Below, one piece after another: positions 1-10,922 of a stretch of 64,000 nt of DNA. Both the position numbers and the translations under genes were made by a program. Source of the stretch: Panaeolus papilionaceus (Eukaryota > Basidiomycota > Agaricomycetes > Agaricales); assembly GCA_015501605.1 (NCBI GenBank), contig JADNRZ010000006.1, forward strand, positions 682,001 to 746,000, written 5' to 3'. Numbering within the stretch: the stretch's first letter is position 1; each line of letters begins with the position of its first letter. Under the pieces are notes generated by a model. It was not told where the DNA came from and ran no database searches. It saw nothing but the letters and a program-made list of their open reading frames with translations.

Positions 1-194
1 GGGAAGGAAGAAGCGTCAATTATGTAATACATTCAGGTTAAGGTTTAATGCTCTCTCATCAAGGGTGCAGTTAAGCAGAAATTTAGTAGAAATAGCTTTC
101 AATCAAGGCTGCGCTGCCGCGGAAAAACACAGCTTCACATTGGCCTAAGAAAAAACACAAAATGCTAGTCTGCGGTTGACATTCTTGCATTTCA

Positions 195-2717
195 TCACAT
201 CATCATGCTCCCCAGCCCACCTTGCACGTATGCCATGGGCTTCATCGGCGGATGTGGTGAGGCTTCGAACTGCGTATACTTCCTGGTCCCTGCTGCATCT
301 ATCCGGATCTACAAGCACGCAATGGATGATTCAGACAAGTATCCCTGCACAGCGAAACAACCTTCTGGTACTCACAAATGCCCCTTTGTTCCCACTCTGA
401 TCGACGTAATTGGGAGCAGAAAACACCTAGTTGGAAAGAAAAAAGAAGGACGAATTTCCATGTCAGTGATCGATTGAAAAAGCACCGCATAATTAAAAAA
501 GCAAAGAGTCACCGTTGTGCACAGTCCATCATGTTCAATCTCGTAACCATCTGACGGGGGGGGGAACAGGCAATATTGAGCAACGAACGCATTATTTGCA
601 ATGCAAGGTAGGGTGACTCACTCTGTCGAACTTCATGGCTGCGAATAACACCCGTCACTCCGTTCAGTGTGCACCATCTTCTAGTGACGTCTGGTCCAAA
701 TGCAATGCCAACTCCCTACGAGGGTTCATTGAGTCGACTTGAAGAGTCATTCTGATACAATGCTTACTCGTTTACTCGGACCCCGTCCATTTGCCTCTTG
801 GGGATCGGTCCATAGCAGCTAAGTTTAGATCAGAATGCAGACAACTGGAATACATCGAGACTAGACTCATACCTCGCCTGCAAATCATCATGAGTTAGTG
901 AATCCGCGAGTGACTAGGAGCGGCAAACATCAAACTTACACATCAGACCCTCCTGCCCCGGTTGCCGTCCGATACGTTCTAGTTTACGGATCTCGTCCAG
1001 AGTGACGCCATCTTTGCTGAAGAGGCCTCCGTGAACGACGAAGAATCGTTTCAAGCCATCGGGAGACAAAATGGCGTTATCTTTGGTAGGTGGTGGTTTC
1101 GTAGCTGACACAAGGGTAGCCAGTGGTACTAACAGGATATAGCATTAGCAACAATACACATAGATCAACCAAGTATCTTTACGTGTGGTGAATACGTGCG
1201 CGAACAGCTATAATGTGGCTTTAGCAAGGACAAGGGTCATAGACTCGAAGTTCGCACCTTGTATGCCTGTTCTCCGTGTTTGTGCTTGGCCTCACCCTCG
1301 AAGCCATAAGTCCTGTTCATGTCCTTTGCTTCATGATTACCTCTGTTGATATAGATGTACTTGGGATAGAGCCCTTAGGATAGAGTCAGTGAGCTGCAAC
1401 CCTCTCCAAACAACTTGACACTTACATTTGTAGGCAAACGCGAGAAGGATGACCTCAATTGACCATGAACCACGATCGACGAGATCACCGTTAAACAAGA
1501 TATAGTGTTTTTCGTTGGGAGTACCAGTCAAGGAGAGTAGATGCAGCACATCATAGAATTGACCTGAATAATCCATGTCAGCACAGGCGTTTTTCGCGAC
1601 GCAACGGAAGACTGCACCATGGACATCCCCAATGACATCGCAAGTGACGCCATCCTCTATAGGGACAGTCACTAAGCTCTCCTCCTGTACGAATTGCTCG
1701 TGTGCTCCGAGAATGATTTCCCATGCATACCGTTTCGCAAGCGTCTTTCCATCCTTGTACCACTGGATCATATCCTTGATAAACTGCTCAGTCATATAGT
1801 ATTTCCTGTCTCTCTGAGGGAGTGCAGGACCTGTATACGCAGGGTCGACATCACATCCTCCTGGTAACCAAAAGGTATGAGCTCTAGCAAACTGACGCGT
1901 CGAAAAGAGACGACACCTTCCGCGATGATTTCCCGACATCTGTCAACCGGGTTCTTTTCTCCTTCAAATTCGATGGCCTTTAAACGCAAGGATTTATACA
2001 AAAGACCCATTGTTTCGGACCTGCAAAACGCACCTTTTCAAACTCGATCTTTCGAATGAGTTTTTGCGTTGATACCAGTTGTGCTCGGACGGTGTCGTTT
2101 CCAGGTTCTAAAGCGAGCACCTTTTTGAAATCGGCCACAGCAGCTTGAGGTTTTAGTATTTGCATCTGGCATGTTGCGCGTCTATCCACAGACAAAAGGC
2201 GACGTGAATGTGTTGGAAGTACAGATAATGGTATCACTCACCGATAATATGCCTTTGCGTATTTGGGATCAAGCGCAATCGCTTGTGCTAATATCAACCA
2301 TCGCATTAGTTTTAAAGGCACCATACACATATATTCGACTAAGGAACGTACTGGCATCAGTCAGAGCGTAACCGTATTCCTCCAATTTCATACGAGCATA
2401 GGCCCGATTGCACCATAAAGTAGATTCGCAGGGGTTCTTCTCGATTGCCTCGGAATACAACTTTGCGGCGCCAGGAAAGTCATGGGCTACAATTACGCAT
2501 TCAATCAGCCTTTATTGAATGAAAGAGACCTCGCTCCGTTTTTGTATCACTGACAACTAAATGCTTTGTTGGCTAAAGCCTTTAATCTTGCAGCCTCTGC
2601 TTTATCTTCGTTCGATATGTCAGCTAAAGAGAGAGACTGAAGCTGAGGAGACGGAACGGATGATGGGGGTGTTGTACTGGACAGAGACGGCGACGATGTT
2701 GATGAATCGGTCATCAT
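195..2717 (-). CDS. PPT1: Serine/threonine protein phosphatase 5 (TPR + PPP catalytic domain)
   Basis: Metal-dependent Ser/Thr phosphatase of the PP5 family, which is autoinhibited by its own TPR domain and activated by Hsp90 binding. The sequence shows a Ser/Pro-rich start, then TPR repeats (about 2640-2000; motifs [10 protein letters not shown] and [10 protein letters not shown]), then the PPP core with GDVHG, GDLVDRG, RGNHE and HGGLF, and after further short exons RSHEVRQ and SAPNY. It ends at 195-197 with the PP5-typical tail KPMAYVQGG...GSMMM. I traced about a dozen exons. One is only 5 nt long (873-877), needed to restore the motif LMCELLWTDPQ. A C9 polypyrimidine run (556-564 on the plus strand) sits just before one acceptor. 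The start was taken at the first Met pair before TDSSTSS; upstream Met at 2786 is possible but is followed by pyrimidine-rich sequence. Convergence with nothing upstream is visible because the window begins here. Family assignment is very secure; exact N-terminus less so. Confidence 0.93.
873..877 (-). other. 5-nt micro-exon of the PP5 gene
   Basis: Sense sequence is GCGAG, flanked by a 62-nt intron (939..878, GTAAGT...TTGCAG) and a 54-nt intron (872..819, GTATGA...CTTAG). Joined to the flanking exons it completes a Cys codon and adds Glu, giving LMC-E-LLWTDPQ, the conserved PP5 sequence. Without it the frame is lost. Confidence 0.85.
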
Positions 2718-3000
2718 AACGGATATTTCTTTTTTTCGTGAATGAGTCAAGGAACAAGCTTTAAGCAACACAAAAAGTTGAGACACTTTTCCAATTATTT
2801 AATCCTATTGCATTACGTAATGTCATTTGAAATAACGAATAAATCACCAATATCTGCTTAGATACAAGACAATGAAAGGGTATATAGTCAATAGTCATAA
2901 GCGCCCAGCGGCAGACTGAATGAACCTTAATGTTAAGGAAGAAATAAATCCTCAAGGGGACTCAACCCAGAATAAACGTATCATTAAAAAATCCAACACA

Positions 3001-4305
3001 TTAATCGCAAGCATCAAGGTTGAAGTATTTGCCCATTCGGGGCTTGACGTTGTACGCGTTGATGTTCTGAAGCCATCCGTTGAAGAGCTGGTGAGGACTA
3101 CAAGGAAAGTAAGCATTCCGTGTTGTAACTTGTCAGGTGGAGCGGGAAAAAAAAACTTACTAGTCGCCATTATTCTGGCAACGGCAGCAGTCGGAGTTGC
3201 GAGCAGCAAATGCTTGGTCCTATTTGAGCATGAGTAAATGAACTAAGGGAAAATATAGGGGGTATATTGACCTTGGTCAAACCTCGTCTCCATCCATTGT
3301 ATCGACCAGCCGCCAACAAAACATTGCCGCCAACTTCGGCGAGGGTGGTGGCGAAATACCTAGCGGCAGTGCGAATGTTGAAGTCCTATAATAAATGGAA
3401 AAAATATTTTTGGGCGCGGCGTCAGAAAGCCGTAGTTGGTTGCCAACATCAAGAAACTTACGGGATCCAAGCAATTGCCACCTGGTGCACCAACACATTT
3501 CTCGCGAGTGATTTGCATCAAGCCTTGCTCACCGCCCCCACCAATAGTGTTGGGCTGGCAGTAACTCTCTTGCATGGCGAAGGAAGCCAACATAATAGGA
3601 GCAATTCCAAATTGTTTACCATACCTCTCAAAGAGATGAATGAAGGGAGCACAGTTCTTGAAGGGACTGACAGGTGATTGGAGGGCAGTTGAGAGGGGCT
3701 GAGTGACAATGTCGTTCATGGTGACATGGGGTGGTTGCCAACCTCCAGGAGACTCGAAACCGCAAGTGAGCCAGTCCATATGACCGTTAGGACCTGCGTA
3801 TTGACTAGGAGTCCCTGTGCCGTGAATATGGTTAGGCGATGTTGATTCATGAATGAACTAGTAGGATAAACGTACTTGATGCGCGAGGATCACCGCAACT
3901 GCTGTTCTTGATGCGAATGACACCGCCTGATGGGCCAGAACCACCTCCACCGTTGTTTGAATTGGAAGTCTTCTTAGGGGGAGGGGGAGGAGCTGCAGGA
4001 GTGGTTACATTCTTCAAAGGAGCCAGATTGTTGGTGGTAGGTTTATTCTGGTTGGCCTATTTTAAGAGTAACAATGAGAAGCAGAAAAATAAAATAAAAA
4101 TAGTAAAATATACCTTTTTCAAAGCAGCAGCGTGCTTATTGACACGGTTTGGACAAATCTTTGCTTTTTGCCTTACTTCAAGGCTAGTCACCCTGGCAGA
4201 TATGTGGTGGTGGCGGGAAGCAAGAGCAGAGACATCAACTATAGCACTTGCTTCGACGAGAAGGATGGATAAAAAGAGCGCGAGTGAAGAGGTCAAGAAC
4301 CTCAT
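3001..4305 (-). CDS. Secreted lysozyme-like / transglycosylase SLT (GH23-like) protein
   Basis: Predicted extracellular muramidase-like protein. It starts with a clear signal peptide (MRFLTSSLALFLSILLVEAS), followed by a basic stretch, a Pro-, Asn- and Gly-rich linker, and a C-terminal domain of SLT/lysozyme fold. The domain contains the segment GIAPIMLASFAMQESYC, whose Glu matches the catalytic Glu of GH23 enzymes, then GGGEQGLMQIT and AAGRYNGW, both typical of goose-type lysozyme and lytic transglycosylase families. Several Cys residues suggest disulfides. It is split by short introns and ends NLDACD-stop at 3001-3003. Family knowledge suggests cleavage of peptidoglycan, so an antibacterial or bacterial-feeding role is an inference. 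Its start lies 881 bp from the divergent cyclin gene. The splice sites of the last two exons are by eye. Confidence 0.82.
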
Positions 4306-4656
4306 TCTGAAGAGAAATAAAGAGCGGAGGGGGGACTAGGTCGTCAAGGTAGTTGTCGTTTGAAGAAAAGAAAAGGTTGAATGATGGATTCAACATACAA
4401 CCGAATTATGTAGTTTAGTACAACAAAACTTGGCGTAGTTTTGAAATCTTGGCATAAAACTGACATTTGAACTGCGGAATTTGATTTTTGAAATAATCTT
4501 ATCAGTAAAAAAAAAAAGAAATAAAACATAAATAAATTCCAACACTGTTTCAAGATGCTATGTGATTGATTATTATTAAACGTAGTAAGATGACTCTTTT
4601 AAGTTGAGAAAGGCTGTGCCTCATGGGAGGAGAGGGTAGTGACAGAATCATAACAT

Positions 4657-4670
4657 AGTCACATGTGACT
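4657..4670. promoter_or_regulatory. 14-nt perfect palindrome AGTCACATGTGACT
   Basis: Perfect dyad containing the E-box-like core CACATGTG, 517 bp upstream of the cyclin start codon and 352 bp upstream of the lysozyme-like start. Perfect symmetry suggests a dimeric bHLH-type binding site; the factor is unknown. Confidence 0.4.
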
Positions 4671-4682
4671 AAGCGGCGGTGT

Positions 4683-4689
4683 TGAGTCA
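4683..4689. promoter_or_regulatory. TGAGTCA, Gcn4/AP-1-type bZIP site
   Basis: Exact match to the Gcn4/AP-1 heptamer, 12 bp from the palindrome, with related TGACTC cores at about 4696 and 4742. In yeast the cyclin Pcl5 is a Gcn4 target, which makes a site upstream of a PCL-type cyclin plausible but unproven. Confidence 0.4.
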
Positions 4690-5186
4690 CCTTGACTGAC
4701 TCGTTGAGTGGAGGAGACTGGAAAGACACAACTGACAAAGGCTGACTCTCGTTAGGACAACTCTCTGCTTTAAATCAGCTCTCTGAACCAACAAATAATC
4801 TTCTTCTTTTCTCGACAACTCGATAACTGCTTTAAACAGAGTCTTTTTTGCTGAATTAGCAAAGACTTTGTTAATCGGATAGTCCAAGTTCCACACCAAG
4901 GGGAACTGGGCATCCGTCTCTGACCAACTCAGGTCCAATGTGCTCACCAATTCAAACAAGTTTCGCTCGAGAGAGCACCTCTGTCTACAACGCCCCATAT
5001 ATCTTCTCTGCTTCAGTTTCTTTCTCTGCTTCAGTCAACATTACTACTCAATTCACTCTTAATGGATACTCTATGACCCTCTAAACCAACAACACACACA
5101 CAAGTCAAGAAAACCCCAACTCTCTGCTTTTAAATCTCTCTATTTTCTCCAAAGAAATACTGCTGCTTTTTTAAATCTTCACCCAA

Positions 5187-7053
5187 ATGCAAACCGCTAC
5201 GCAAATTCTCGCCCAAAGGGCACCTGCAACTAGAACCAAACCACGCTGGCAACCATACACATCCACCCGCTCTCCCATTACAACTTGTTTATCAATCCAA
5301 TCCAAAGCGCAATCCCCCGCCCCTATCACACCATCCACTTCAACTTCACAAATCAACCAACCTCAAATCGATTCAAATCTCACACCTGCAACAGACACTC
5401 AGCCTCTCAAAGATGGCAACAAACACAAGTTCAGCATCGGTCTCATTGGTCCGTCACATCCCATCGGCTTTTCACACATCTACTAACTTTTAGCGCCCAT
5501 TTAGACCAAGCCGTTAAGACCTTATCAGAAATTTGGCGACCTCAGGACATCCCTAGAGTTTTCCTTGCCCCAACAAAGATCGGCCCTGCAGGCCTCTCCC
5601 TATCCCATTCCACACCATCCATCCCATCTTCTTTATCTTCTCATCGGACCCCAACTCCTCTCGGCGCCCATTCCTCCGCCCCTCAGGTTTTATTGGCCAT
5701 TGCTGACGAATCTGATTCAAACTTGCTCCCTATTCGCTCATTTGTGCACGAAGTTCTCAAGCGCTCTCGCACATCTGGAAGCATTCTTCAAGCCGCATTG
5801 TGCTACTTGGAGGCTATCAGAACCAAGGTCCCTGAAATCCTGGAGCAGGAAAGAAACGGAATTCGTGCCCAGTTTGAGCCTGAATCCCGCATCATCCTCG
5901 CCACTGAAGAGGAGCTCAAGGCTGAAGCAGACATGCCCTCTGGGTCATGTTTCAGCGATGACAGCGAGACTATCAAGACAATTCGTGTGTCCGATTACGA
6001 CTATGAAGATCATGGCCGATCAGAGCCCCTCCTCCATCCATCGGCGCCAAATCAAGCCGAGCCCATGTTTGCTTTGCCCTCGCCACTTCTTTGCCCAAGG
6101 CGCGCTTTCCTCGCCTCGCTCATTCTCGCTTCCAAATTTTTCCAGGATAAGTGCTACTCCAACAGAGCATGGGCCAAACTATCAGGCCTCCCTCCACGAG
6201 AAATCAGCAGATGTGAACGTGCCCTCGGTCAAGTCCTTGAGTGGAGACTTTGGGTTGGTAAGAAACCAGTCGCCACACCAACAACACCACCACCACTCCC
6301 TGCAGTTCACCGTACCATGCCACGGTCCCACAGCGAAGGAACCATTTCTGTGTCGTCGATCGCCACTACATCTTTCCTTGCGCCCTCGGAAACGATCAAC
6401 AGGGTGTCTACATCACTGCATATTTCCCCAGATGCGACGGCAAAGGGTCTCAGAAGATCCTCGACTCTCCCCGACGTTTATGCAACAAGCGCCGCAGGGG
6501 TTTCAGGGAATGTTGCCCCCATACCTTCCATCATTGTTGAGAGCACCGAAGACGTACTGATGTATTCTTCTTTGTCTATGTCATCGCATGGCCAGCTTCA
6601 ACCGGTCAGTTGCCTTGTACTGATCTCTGATCATTTTTGCTTATTCATTCTTCCTAGATTCCGCAAACTACCTCAAGCGCCACCCCAAGTCCCGATACCC
6701 CGACCCTTACTTATTCACCAACTTCGACCGAGTCATCATCGCTTGATTCCCAAATCAGCCAACACGACGAGAAGACTTACTTCACGACGCTCGACGGTAC
6801 TCGATCATGGGTGGAGAGTCAGCCCACATCATTCGGTCTCGGTCTTGACATCAAGGAGGCCTGGAGTCACCTACCCAATTCGGGTAACAGCATCCCGATT
6901 ACCCTATCCAAGGAATCCAGGAAGCCCTTTGACCTGCGCAGGTCGGTCATGATTGCCATCGCCAGTGCAGATTCACCCGATTACACTACCCCTTGCCTTT
7001 GGCACCCAGAAGATTCAGGTTGTTTGAGAGAGGTTTACGCAACTCGACAATAG
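5187..7053 (+). CDS. PHO80/PCL-family cyclin
   Basis: Regulatory subunit for a Pho85/CDK5-type kinase. A Thr/Pro-rich N-terminus is followed by the cyclin core: SFVHEVLKRSRTSGSILQAA near the start of the core and, after an acidic insertion, FLASLILASKFFQDKCYSN and SGLPPREISRCE, which are diagnostic of PCL/PHO80 cyclins. A long Ser/Thr-rich tail follows; the last exon begins after the intron 6606..6658 and ends at TAG 7051-7053. The first intron is uncertain: donor at 5440 or 5449 with acceptor before 5513 keeps the frame into DQAVKTLSEIW. A 48-nt stretch at 6258-6305 looks like an intron but is open and in frame, so it may be coding or a retained intron. Family knowledge suggests a role in nutrient or amino-acid signalling; which PCL subgroup cannot be settled. 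Confidence 0.85.
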
Positions 7054-7761
7054 GTTTTACAGCGCCACGGTCTCCGAGAATGTCCTCAGAAATCGTGTGC
7101 ATGCTGCCCGTCGACGAGTCCCCTCTTCCCCACATTCATCCCATATGCCAGTACTGGATTGATTTCTATTGCACATTGCCTTTTCCTTTTATGTTTCCTC
7201 TTTTTTTCTTGTCTCTTCCCTCTCCTCTCTGTTATAATATCTGTAAATGCTAAAAGTCTCTCGTGTTTGGACTTCTTTGACTTGCCCTATATCCAATACA
7301 ACATGGTTTTCCACTTTTTTGATAGCTACCTACTAGCTGTCGCTTCGTACTATGGCCCCATTCTTCCGTATCGTCGTCTTCTATGCCCCATCCTCTCATG
7401 CCATCATAAACACCATCATACCTCAATGGGTGTTCTAGCACCCGTGATTATGCTTTCCTCGTTCAATTTCCTTCTCACTATGATGGCTGCCAAGGATGGG
7501 GTAAACACGCACCAGCGCGGGGGTTACGGTGATCGTATGTTGCGTACTTCACTAGCTGGACCGTTGTCTTCTCCGATGCCACTCTCTTGTCCTACTATGA
7601 TGCAGAATTCGTGTTATCATTGTCGTTACTTCATGTATTGCCTCGAAGCTCAACAACGGAATGTGTGTAAATTGTGTATGTTGGTAGTTCTGTCAAATAG
7701 ATTCTCTATTTATCATCCTCCTCATTTACATTCTCCCCTATTATTTAGTACTACCATTACT
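7054..7761. other. Intergenic region between two convergent genes
   Basis: T-rich 3' flank of the cyclin gene and of the convergent minus-strand gene. A long plus-strand open frame here (7159-7914) has no ATG start and overlaps real minus-strand exons. No gene seen. Confidence 0.6.
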
Positions 7762-8700
7762 TTACTCGTTGAAGAACTCGAGCGGCTTATCTACCGTCTG
7801 GATAGCGCGGTAGTCGACGGGAGGATCTTCTGGGTTTGCCCTGATCTCGTTGGTGAACAAGGAGTGGAAGATAACATCAGCGTTGCCCTAGAGGTAAGAA
7901 ACATTTATCAATAATTGTCCAAAACGACCCATTTAACCAGTTCTTACTCTGTTCGGAGGATCATGGATCCTGGTGGTACGATCGCGCAACATCAGTACAA
8001 TATATTCTGACAGGAGGTAGAAACGAAAGGGTCACCTAACATGCACGAAACCCTCGCCTTCCTCATCATTCACGGCTGGGATTCTGATCTTTCCAAACAC
8101 AATGTATCCATAGCTCGTGGGTGCGCTCCTGACCTACATGACATGACTCTTCAGCACACCTCTGACTCGACCAACTGTTGACAGGCGTGGTGTCCCGCCC
8201 TGTCTATTAATACACACCTCAACAAGGTCATTCTCGATTGTAAAGTCGGTAAGCTCGGCGTCCGAGAGCTTGGAGGCGCGCGACCACATACGAGGCTCAT
8301 GTTTGGCCCAGTGCGCCCGCGATTTGAGGATCTCCTTCTTGATGGTAGGCAGGATAACATTGAAAGCCTCGATGGAATTTTCTTGAGGGGGATGAGGCTC
8401 GTTGAGATTGATTTGGTCAGCGGATGCTAGATGAAAAATTGTAAGACATAAATAGTTCACAGCTTCGCAGACCAACTTGCCCATTGCTTTAAAGTTGTGG
8501 TAGGTGGTGGATGAAAGAGGTTGGCGTTGACGATGGAGAGAGTGGCTTCAGGGTTGCTGTACCAAATAGGGGTTATGGCAAGACACCGGCAATGGCCAGA
8601 CGGCGACGATCATCCATCCACACTGCTCTTCCATTCAACCACCATCAAGCTGTGGTCTCACTTGTTCGTCAAACTCGACGTCGACCTCTGTCGGTCTTAT
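7762..8700 (-). CDS. Conserved-looking protein of unknown function (5' end unresolved)
   Basis: I do not recognise the family. Frame-consistent exons on the minus strand read: a segment with NPEATLSIVNANLF; then SADQINLNEPHPPQENSIEA continuing through KHEPRMWSRASKL and TIENDLVE; then SAPTSYGYIVFGKIRIPA; then RIHDPPNRG joined to NADVIFHSLFTNEI; and a C-terminus VDYRAIQTVDKPLEFFNE before TAA at 7762-7764. The introns are short with good GT-AG ends, for example GTAAGA at 7945 and GTGACC just below 8036. About 190 residues can be assembled, rich in charged residues and without a signal peptide or membrane segment in the part seen. Exons upstream of about 8550 are ambiguous in frame, so the true start is unknown. 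It is convergent with the cyclin and divergent from the aspartic protease. Confidence 0.6.
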
Positions 8701-9182
8701 TTCACTCCGTTGCTGCACATGACGACTTGATGATCCTCAGACTGGACATATCGGACCTTTGGTGTATTTTGAACTGTCTTGCTCAAATCTCCTTTATGTC
8801 AGACAACTTGAGAGAAGTCTCTAACCATTCGGAGTCCTGCCGTCAACTGCTCACGAGTCAAGCTGCTCCATGTCCCTCATGATAGTGTTTAAAACTTCTC
8901 AGACGAATCACATAGGTGCAATCTGTCATTAAGGGAATTTTGACCATGGTTCCTCTAGCTTAAAACCAAAAATGCAACTTTTTTTCCAAAAGTTGTCTAA
9001 AAATATCACCTCGTTGCCTTCTCCTTGCCGATTTGCTCAGTAATACATACCCTATCTTCGCTATTTCGGGATGCCGTTCACCACACTCCACACCCGCAGT
9101 TTATTTTCAAATCTTTTTCGTCGACGCTATAAAATCGCCATTCAAGTTGGTTGATGTGCTCTTTGAGAAATTGCTCACAAAC

Positions 9183-10922
9183 ATGCATACCAAGCTGCTC
9201 CTTTGGTGCTCTCTCCTTTCTTTAGCTTTTCTCAGCCACGGGGTCAAGATCCAGCCACAGACCATCGCACTAACAGCTCGGACTGTTTCCCGCGGCTCTA
9301 CATTTCGCCGCAGAGCCTCCATTTCCCCAGTGTCCATTCCTCTTGATGACTTCTTTCTCGGAACAGACCTACAGTAAGCCCGAACATCACGGTGTGCCCA
9401 CATGAAAGATGACGACTTTGGGACGAATTTTTTAAGGTGGTTCGGAAATATAACAGGTGAACGAATCACTGCCTTTTTGTTTTGTGGGTCTGTTTAGCGA
9501 AAATGGTTAATTAACACCTGGGTGCATTACAAGTGGGAACGCCTCCACAAGAGATCACGGTAATAGAGAAATAATTATGCCGCGTTTTAGCCGTCGAGGC
9601 TGATTATAGCTTATGGTTCGTGGTTAGGTCGTGTTCGACACCGGCAGTTCGACTTTAGAATTTGCAAGTACGGTGATTTCCCTGTTGTCCTTCGCTTAGG
9701 GTTGTCAGTTGGGGACTCACAACCGGCGTCCCGCTCTATTATAATAGGCACGCTTTGTGGAGTCGCTTGCTCGAATCAGATCCAATTCGACGCCTCGAAG
9801 AGCTCGACGTTTGTCGATCTCGGAAGGACATCGTCCATCACTTTTGCAACCGGCGTCGGAGTTGAGCCTGTTGTGGGGGCTGATTTTCGTCTCAACCTCC
9901 TTAGCGCTCGTGATACAGTCTCGATTGGTGGACTCTCTGCTCCTGATGTATCACTCTTCTTAATAACCAACCAAACTGCAAAATTCAATATCGACCCCTT
10001 CAGTGGGATTCTTGGTGGGTGTTTTTGTTCTAAACCGAGAGATCTCGAACTCATCAGACGCTATCAGGGATGGGCGCGACTGCCCAAGGTCCTTTTGCGG
10101 CTCTGATCTCCCAAGGTCTCCCTTGTAAGCTCTTTAGGTTGGTCGGCGGTTAGAAATAAGCTCACCTACCCCATCCGATTTAGCTCTGTTCAGCCTGTCT
10201 GTTGTTGCCCAAGATATCGGCAAAGGAGAGATGACGCTTGGAGGGATTGATAACTCTAAATTCACAGGTAAGCGAATCATATGGCCTGTCAAATGTATTT
10301 GATGTAACAGACCTCGCTTCGAAATGTCTAATAGGCACACCTATTTTTGCATCCCTTCCGTCCGGATCAGGCAACACATGGCAACTTACGTCCCCAGGGA
10401 TATCGGTGAATGGGCAAACGACGTCTCTGTTGAATACATCGAGGACGATCATTTTCGACAGTGGGACCAGCAATGTTCTATTCTCCACAGACACAGCCAA
10501 TGTCAGTTCATCCATCATTTGCAAAAGCTGGGGGCAATTGATAAGCATCCCATATGATGCGAAGCGCAGCTGACTTAGGATCGTCCTTTTTTTTTCAGGC
10601 AATTTATGCACTCATTTCTCCAGAGATCAAACCAAATGCAAATGAACCTGGAACATATGGAATACCTTGCGAATGCATTCCGTCACTGCCTGCCACCATC
10701 GACATTGCCTTTGTCTCGCAGGATGGTACTCTATTTAACTTGACCATACCGAGCAAGGAGTTGAGTGTCGGGCCGTTTACGAACGATCCAACGTTGTGCC
10801 AGACCCTCATAAATGCGTTTGATGGTCTGGAACTCGTTGGGGGTAGTTTACTCAAGCATTATTACAGCATATGGGACGTAGGGTCTAAACGGCTTGGGTT
10901 TGCTCCAGCATTGTCCTCGTGA
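9183..10922 (+). CDS. Secreted pepsin-type aspartic protease (A1 family)
   Basis: Extracellular endopeptidase. A hydrophobic signal peptide (MHTKLLLWCSLLSLAFLSHG) is followed by a short propeptide and the mature enzyme. Visible motifs are WFGNITVGTPPQ, the first catalytic motif VVFDTGSSTLEF, a Cys pair near STLCGVACSNQ, GGIDNSKFTG, and the second catalytic motif TIIFDSGTSNVLF. The C-terminus has the usual YYSIWDVGSKRLGFAPA block and stops at 10920-10922. At least seven short introns interrupt it; the last ends after a T-rich tract at about 10599. Both catalytic Asp residues are present, so it should be active. Secreted A1 proteases of this kind serve in external protein digestion in saprotrophic and symbiotic fungi; the role here is inferred. 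Splice sites between the first four small exons were chosen to keep the A1 motifs in frame. Confidence 0.9.

Larger units (their letters stand above)
4306..5186. other. Divergent intergenic region between lysozyme-like gene and cyclin
   Basis: No convincing gene; short open frames here show no splice-consistent coding. The cyclin-proximal part (about 4750-5170) is CT-rich, with the element TCTCTGCTT repeated several times, the look of a fungal promoter and 5' leader. A palindrome and a TGAGTCA site lie at 4657-4689. Confidence 0.7.

Noticed and set aside
5565..6560. 331-codon open frame on the plus strand
   Set aside because: Shadow of the cyclin coding exon in another frame; Pro/Ser/Leu-biased without motifs, while the other frame carries the cyclin core.
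7159..7914. 251-codon open frame on the plus strand
   Set aside because: Begins at TTG, crosses the 3' flank of the cyclin and the real minus-strand exons near 7762-7914; no domain.
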